Below, in pieces: positions 60,601 to 64,000 of a DNA stretch of 64,000 nucleotides. The translations under genes and the position numbers were made by a program. This DNA comes from Elephas maximus indicus (taxonomy: Eukaryota; Chordata; Mammalia; Proboscidea; Elephantidae). Numbering within the stretch: position 1 is the first letter of the stretch; each line of letters starts with the position of its first letter. The stretch covers positions 58,815,501-58,879,500 of the forward strand of contig NC_064820.1 in the NCBI RefSeq assembly GCF_024166365.1, read 5' to 3'. The notes beneath the pieces are model-generated. The model worked only from the letters and a program-made list of their open reading frames with translations. It was not told where the DNA came from and made no database searches.

Positions 60601-61650
60601 AAATAGGGACAATGTTAGGAGTCCTAATACATGGCATAAACAGTATACAAAACATTATTAAGAATGCAGAAGAAAAACTAGATAACTGGGAGCTCCTAAA
60701 AATCAAACCCCTATGCTCATCCAAAGACTTCACCAAAAGAGTAAAAAGACTGCCTGCCTACAGACTGGGAAAAAGTTTTTAGCTGTGACATTTCCGATCA
60801 GCGCCTGATCTCTAAAATCTACATGATACTGCAAAAACTCAACTACAAAAAGACAAATAACCCAATTAAAAAATGGGGCAAAGATATGAACAGACACTTC
60901 ACTAGAGAAGACATTCAGGAAGCTAACAGATACATGAGGAAATGCTCACGATCTTTAGCCATTAAAAAAACCAAAGCCAAACCCAGTGCTATTGTGTCGA
61001 TTCCGACTCATAGCAACCCTATAGGACAGAGTAGAACTGCTCCATAGAGTTTCCAAGGAGCACCTGGCGGATTCGAAGTGCCAACTGTTTGGTTAGCAGC
61101 CGTAGCAGTTAACCACTATGCCACCAGGGTTTCCCATTAGCCATTAGAGAAATGCAAATGAAAAGTACAATGAGATTTCATCTCACTCCAACAAGGCTGG
61201 CATTAATCCAAAAAACACAAAATAATAAGTGTTGGAGAGGCTGTGAAGAGATTGGAACACTTATACATGCTGGTGGGAATGTAAAATGGTACAACCACTT
61301 TGGAAATTGATTTGGCGGTTCCTTAAAAAGCTAGAAATAGAACTACCATACCATCCAACAATCCCACTCCTCAGAATATATCCTAGAGAAATAAGAGCCT
61401 TTACTCGAACAGATATATGCACACCCATGTTTGTTGCAGCACTGTTTACAATAGCAAAAAATGGAAGCAACCAAGGTGCCCATCAATGGATGAATGGATA
61501 AATTATGGTATATTCACACAATAGAATACTATGCATCAATAAGGAACCGTGATGAATCTGTGAAACATTTCGTAACATGGAGGAACCAGGAAGACATTAT
61601 GCTGAGTGAAATTAGTTGCAAAAGGACGAATATTGTATAAGACCACTATT
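57700..61650 (+). pseudogene. Broken L1 ORF2 of the nested full-length element
   Basis: The endonuclease is readable at 57653-58102 (VITMNVHGLN, CLQETHLRLRDTNK). The RT region runs on at 59697-60461 with FADD at 59784-59795. An AfroSINE interrupts it at 60966-61136, and the cysteine-rich tail ([13 protein letters not shown]) lies near 61230-61270. At least six frame breaks make it inactive. Confidence 0.9.
60966..61136 (+). mobile_element. AfroSINE (antisense body) inserted into L1 ORF2
   Basis: The SINE body reads on the minus strand. TTAGCCATTA occurs just before (60956-60965) and just after (61137-61146), a 10 bp target-site duplication inside the ORF2 sequence, so the SINE is younger than this L1. 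Confidence 0.92.
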
Positions 61651-63207
61651 ATAAGAACTTGAGAAATAGTTTAAGCTGAGAAAACATTCTTTTGTGGTTA
61701 TGAGAGGGGTGAGGGAGGGAGAGTGGGGAGGGTACTCACCAATTAGTAGATAAGAACTACTTTAGGTGAAGGGAAAGACAACAGACAATACAGTAGAGGA
61801 CAGCATAACTGTACTAAACCAAAAGCAATGAAGTTTCCTGAATAAACTGAACGTTTGAAGGCCAGCGTAGCAGGGGTAGGGGTTTGGGGACCATGGTCTC
61901 AGGGGACACCTAAGTCAATTGGCATAATAAAATCTATTAAGAAAACATTGTGCATCCCTCTTTGGAGAGTGGCATCTGGGGTCTTAAATGCTAGCAAGGT
62001 GCCACCTAAGATGCATCAATGAGTCTCAACCCACCTGGATCAAAGGAGAATGAAGAACACCAAGGACACAAGGTAATTACGTGCCCAAGAAACAGAAAGG
62101 GCCACGTGAACCAGAGACTACATCATCCTGAGACCAGAAGAACTAGATGGTGCCTGGCTACAACCAATGACTACCCTGACAGGGAACACAACAGAGAACC
62201 CTTGAGGGAGCAGGAGAACAGTGGGATGCAGACCCCAAATTCTCATAAAAAAGACCAGACTTAATGATCTGAGAGTAGAAGGGCCCTGGTGGTCATGGCC
62301 CCCAGACCTTCTGTTGGCCCAGGACAGGAACCATTCCTAAAGCCAACTCCTCAGATATGGATTGGACTGGACAATGGGTTGGAGAGGGATGCTAGTGAGG
62401 AGTGAGCTTCTTGGATCGGGTGGACACTTGAGACTATGTTGGCATCTCCTTCCTAGAGGGGAGATAAGAAGTAGAGGGGCTTAGAAGCTGGTGAAATGGA
62501 CAGGAAAAGAGAGAGTGGAGGGAGGGAGCGGGCTGTCTCATTAGGGGGAGAGTAATTGGGAGTATGTAGCAAGGTGTATGTAAGTTTTTGTGTGAGAGAC
62601 TGACTTGATTTGTAAACTTTCACTGAAGGCAGAATAAAAATCATAAGGAAAAAAAAAAAAAAAAGACGAAAGCCACACAAACCAGAGGCTCCATCAGCCT
62701 GAGACCGGAATAACTAGATGGTGCCCGGCTACCACCAATGACCACCCTGATGAGGAACGAATAGAAAATCACTGACGGAGCAGGAGAAAGTGTGGAATAG
62801 AACTCAAATTAACATAAGAAGACCAGACTTAATGTTCTGACTGAGACTGGAGGAACCCCTAAGGCCATGGCCCCTGGATGCCCTGTTAACCCAGAACTAA
62901 AACCATTCCCAAAACCTACTCTTCAAGCAAAGATTAGACTGGAATATAAAACGTAAAATAATTACTTGTGAACAGATACAGGAGATCAAATGGGCGGCTT
63001 CTGTCTGGAGGCAGGATGAGAAGGCAGAAGGGGACAGGAGCTGGGTGGATGAACACGGAAAACTCAGGGTGGAAAGGGGGAGTGTGCTGTCACATTGTAG
63101 GGATTGCAACTACTGTCACATGACAATATGTGTATAAAATTTTGTATGAGCGATTAACTTGAGGTATAAACTTTCACCTAAAGTACAATTAAAAAAAAGT
63201 GTGATGG

Positions 63208-63290
63208 CCTATAGTGTGACTGGATGGCTTCTTTAAATTGGATAGTCAGGGAATGCCTCTTTGAAGAGAGTTGTTATGTGGTGCTAATAC
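63208..63290 (+). repeat. Ancient unassigned interspersed repeat, right of the nested L1s
   Basis: It reads 'ttggatagtcagggaatgcctctttgaagag', the expected continuation of 54575-54724. Confidence 0.5.
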
Positions 63291-64000
63291 TCACAACCCC
63301 AAATCTCAGTCTTTTTCTTTTCATGCTGTGCAAATCTATTCCCTAAGTGAGATTTCTCATAATGTTGTTTGAGTTGGTAGGTCATTGTTCTGGAGAGCAA
63401 CACTTTCTGGTGGTGGTGGGGGTTAGTTAGAGTCCCACAGGTGCTTAGATAATGATAAATTCTTCTGAGTGGTTATCTTTTGGTGATTTGCAAAGGAGTG
63501 GGAGTGTTGTCTCCTTGCACACATTGAGTTTTCCCAAGGAAATACAAGACAAAGCTAATGCATCTGATTAATATGATTATTATTTTATATGAGGAACATC
63601 CAGCTTGCAGCAAGGACTCCTTATGCCCAGTGGGATATCCTATGTTAACATAACCTCAGGCCTCTCTGTTGGGGACAGGTAACCAATCACATCTTTCTTT
63701 TCTCTACCACATAGAAAACAAAGTAGGTAGCAATTAGTATCTTCAGACCAAGGCAAAACAAACACCTCCCTGAAATGTAAAACAAAGCTGGCCCTATTGA
63801 AAAGCAACAAAGGGAAGGCTGAGGGGAACAACATGTAATATGTCTACTTGGATGTCAAATCATAGGGTGCAGATCAAAACAGAGCGGGTGTTGAGGGCTG
63901 CCTGGTCATACGTTTCTCAGAATTTATGAGAATAGGCACCAAGGGTCTGCAGTTAACGAGAGTGCTCAGCGTGTAGCAGAGTAGGCTGCCCTGTTGAGAG
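63291..64000. other. Unassigned right flank of the window
   Basis: No gene, RNA or recognisable repeat was seen. Confidence 0.4.

Larger units (their letters stand above)
54956..62664 (+). mobile_element. Full-length L1 (7.7 kb), sense, nested in an L1 3' UTR
   Basis: It begins GGAGACTGAGCCAAGATGGCGG and has a ~1.3 kb 5' UTR, ORF1, ORF2 and a 3' UTR ending in a poly(A) of about 16 at 62649-62664. AGACAAAA (54947) and AGACGAAA (62664) are a possible short target-site duplication. The G-rich 3' UTR tract is at about 61703-61732. A SINE sits in the ORF2 end. Confidence 0.93.
54738..63194 (+). mobile_element. Older L1 3' UTR fragment, split by a full-length L1
   Basis: L1 3' UTR sequence at 54738-54955 resumes at 62665-63194 and ends in AATTAAAAAAAA. 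AAAAGTGTAATGG (54725-54737) is repeated with one change at 63195-63207, marking the outer insertion. Between lies the younger L1. Confidence 0.88.

Noticed and set aside
26000-64000. Possible exons of DHX29, the next gene beyond CCNO in other mammals
   Set aside because: No helicase-like coding block or spliceable exon could be identified; it probably lies outside the window.

Overview
This window is vertebrate nuclear DNA, almost certainly from an afrotherian mammal and most likely a proboscidean (elephant lineage). The evidence is dense AfroSINE-type tRNA-derived SINEs (about 20 copies or pieces), RTE-clade LINEs of the elephant RTE1 type, long mammalian L1 elements, class III (ERVL-like) retroviral remnants and old MIR/L2 elements. 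The species call is inferred from repeat content; no search was run.

Two protein-coding genes are present, both on the minus strand and both intact with conserved splice sites. MCIDAS (multicilin) has seven coding exons between 17941 and 11830 and encodes 385 residues. CCNO (cyclin O) has three coding exons between 25120 and 22978 and encodes 355 residues. They lie head to tail, CCNO upstream, about 5 kb apart, which matches the mammalian CCNO-MCIDAS locus. Multicilin is the geminin-family coactivator that switches on the multiciliated-cell programme with E2F4/5-DP1. Cyclin O acts in the same programme, in centriole amplification. A perfect RFX X-box lies about 290 bp upstream of the CCNO start codon, and a weaker X-box-like site lies about 245 bp upstream of MCIDAS.

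Layout. 1-5430: a 5'-truncated L1 (+) inserted in an unassigned retrotransposon-like repeat. 5461-8220: an ERVL-like internal fragment carrying an RTE, a SINE and a striking 0.75 kb near-perfect inverted repeat. 8280-10392: SINEs, an L2 and an RTE tail. 10393-11829: mostly unique. 11830-18400: MCIDAS and its CpG-island promoter. 18400-22977: intergenic, with a SINE flanked by ~60 bp direct repeats and a solo LTR. 22978-25560: CCNO and its CpG island. 25560-28050: SINEs and simple repeats. 28061-33466: a full-length RTE inserted in an opposite-strand RTE. 33467-42246: SINEs, a second solo LTR, fragments of one ancient repeat and a large RTE. 42264-49774: a full-length antisense L1 with a 17 bp target-site duplication. 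49792-54724: unassigned sequence with SINE and RTE tails. 54738-63194: a full-length L1 nested in an older L1 3' end. 63208-64000: flank.

No rRNA, functional tRNA, CRISPR array or clear exon of any other gene was found. The strongest unexplained structure is the nested foldback at 6372-7118.
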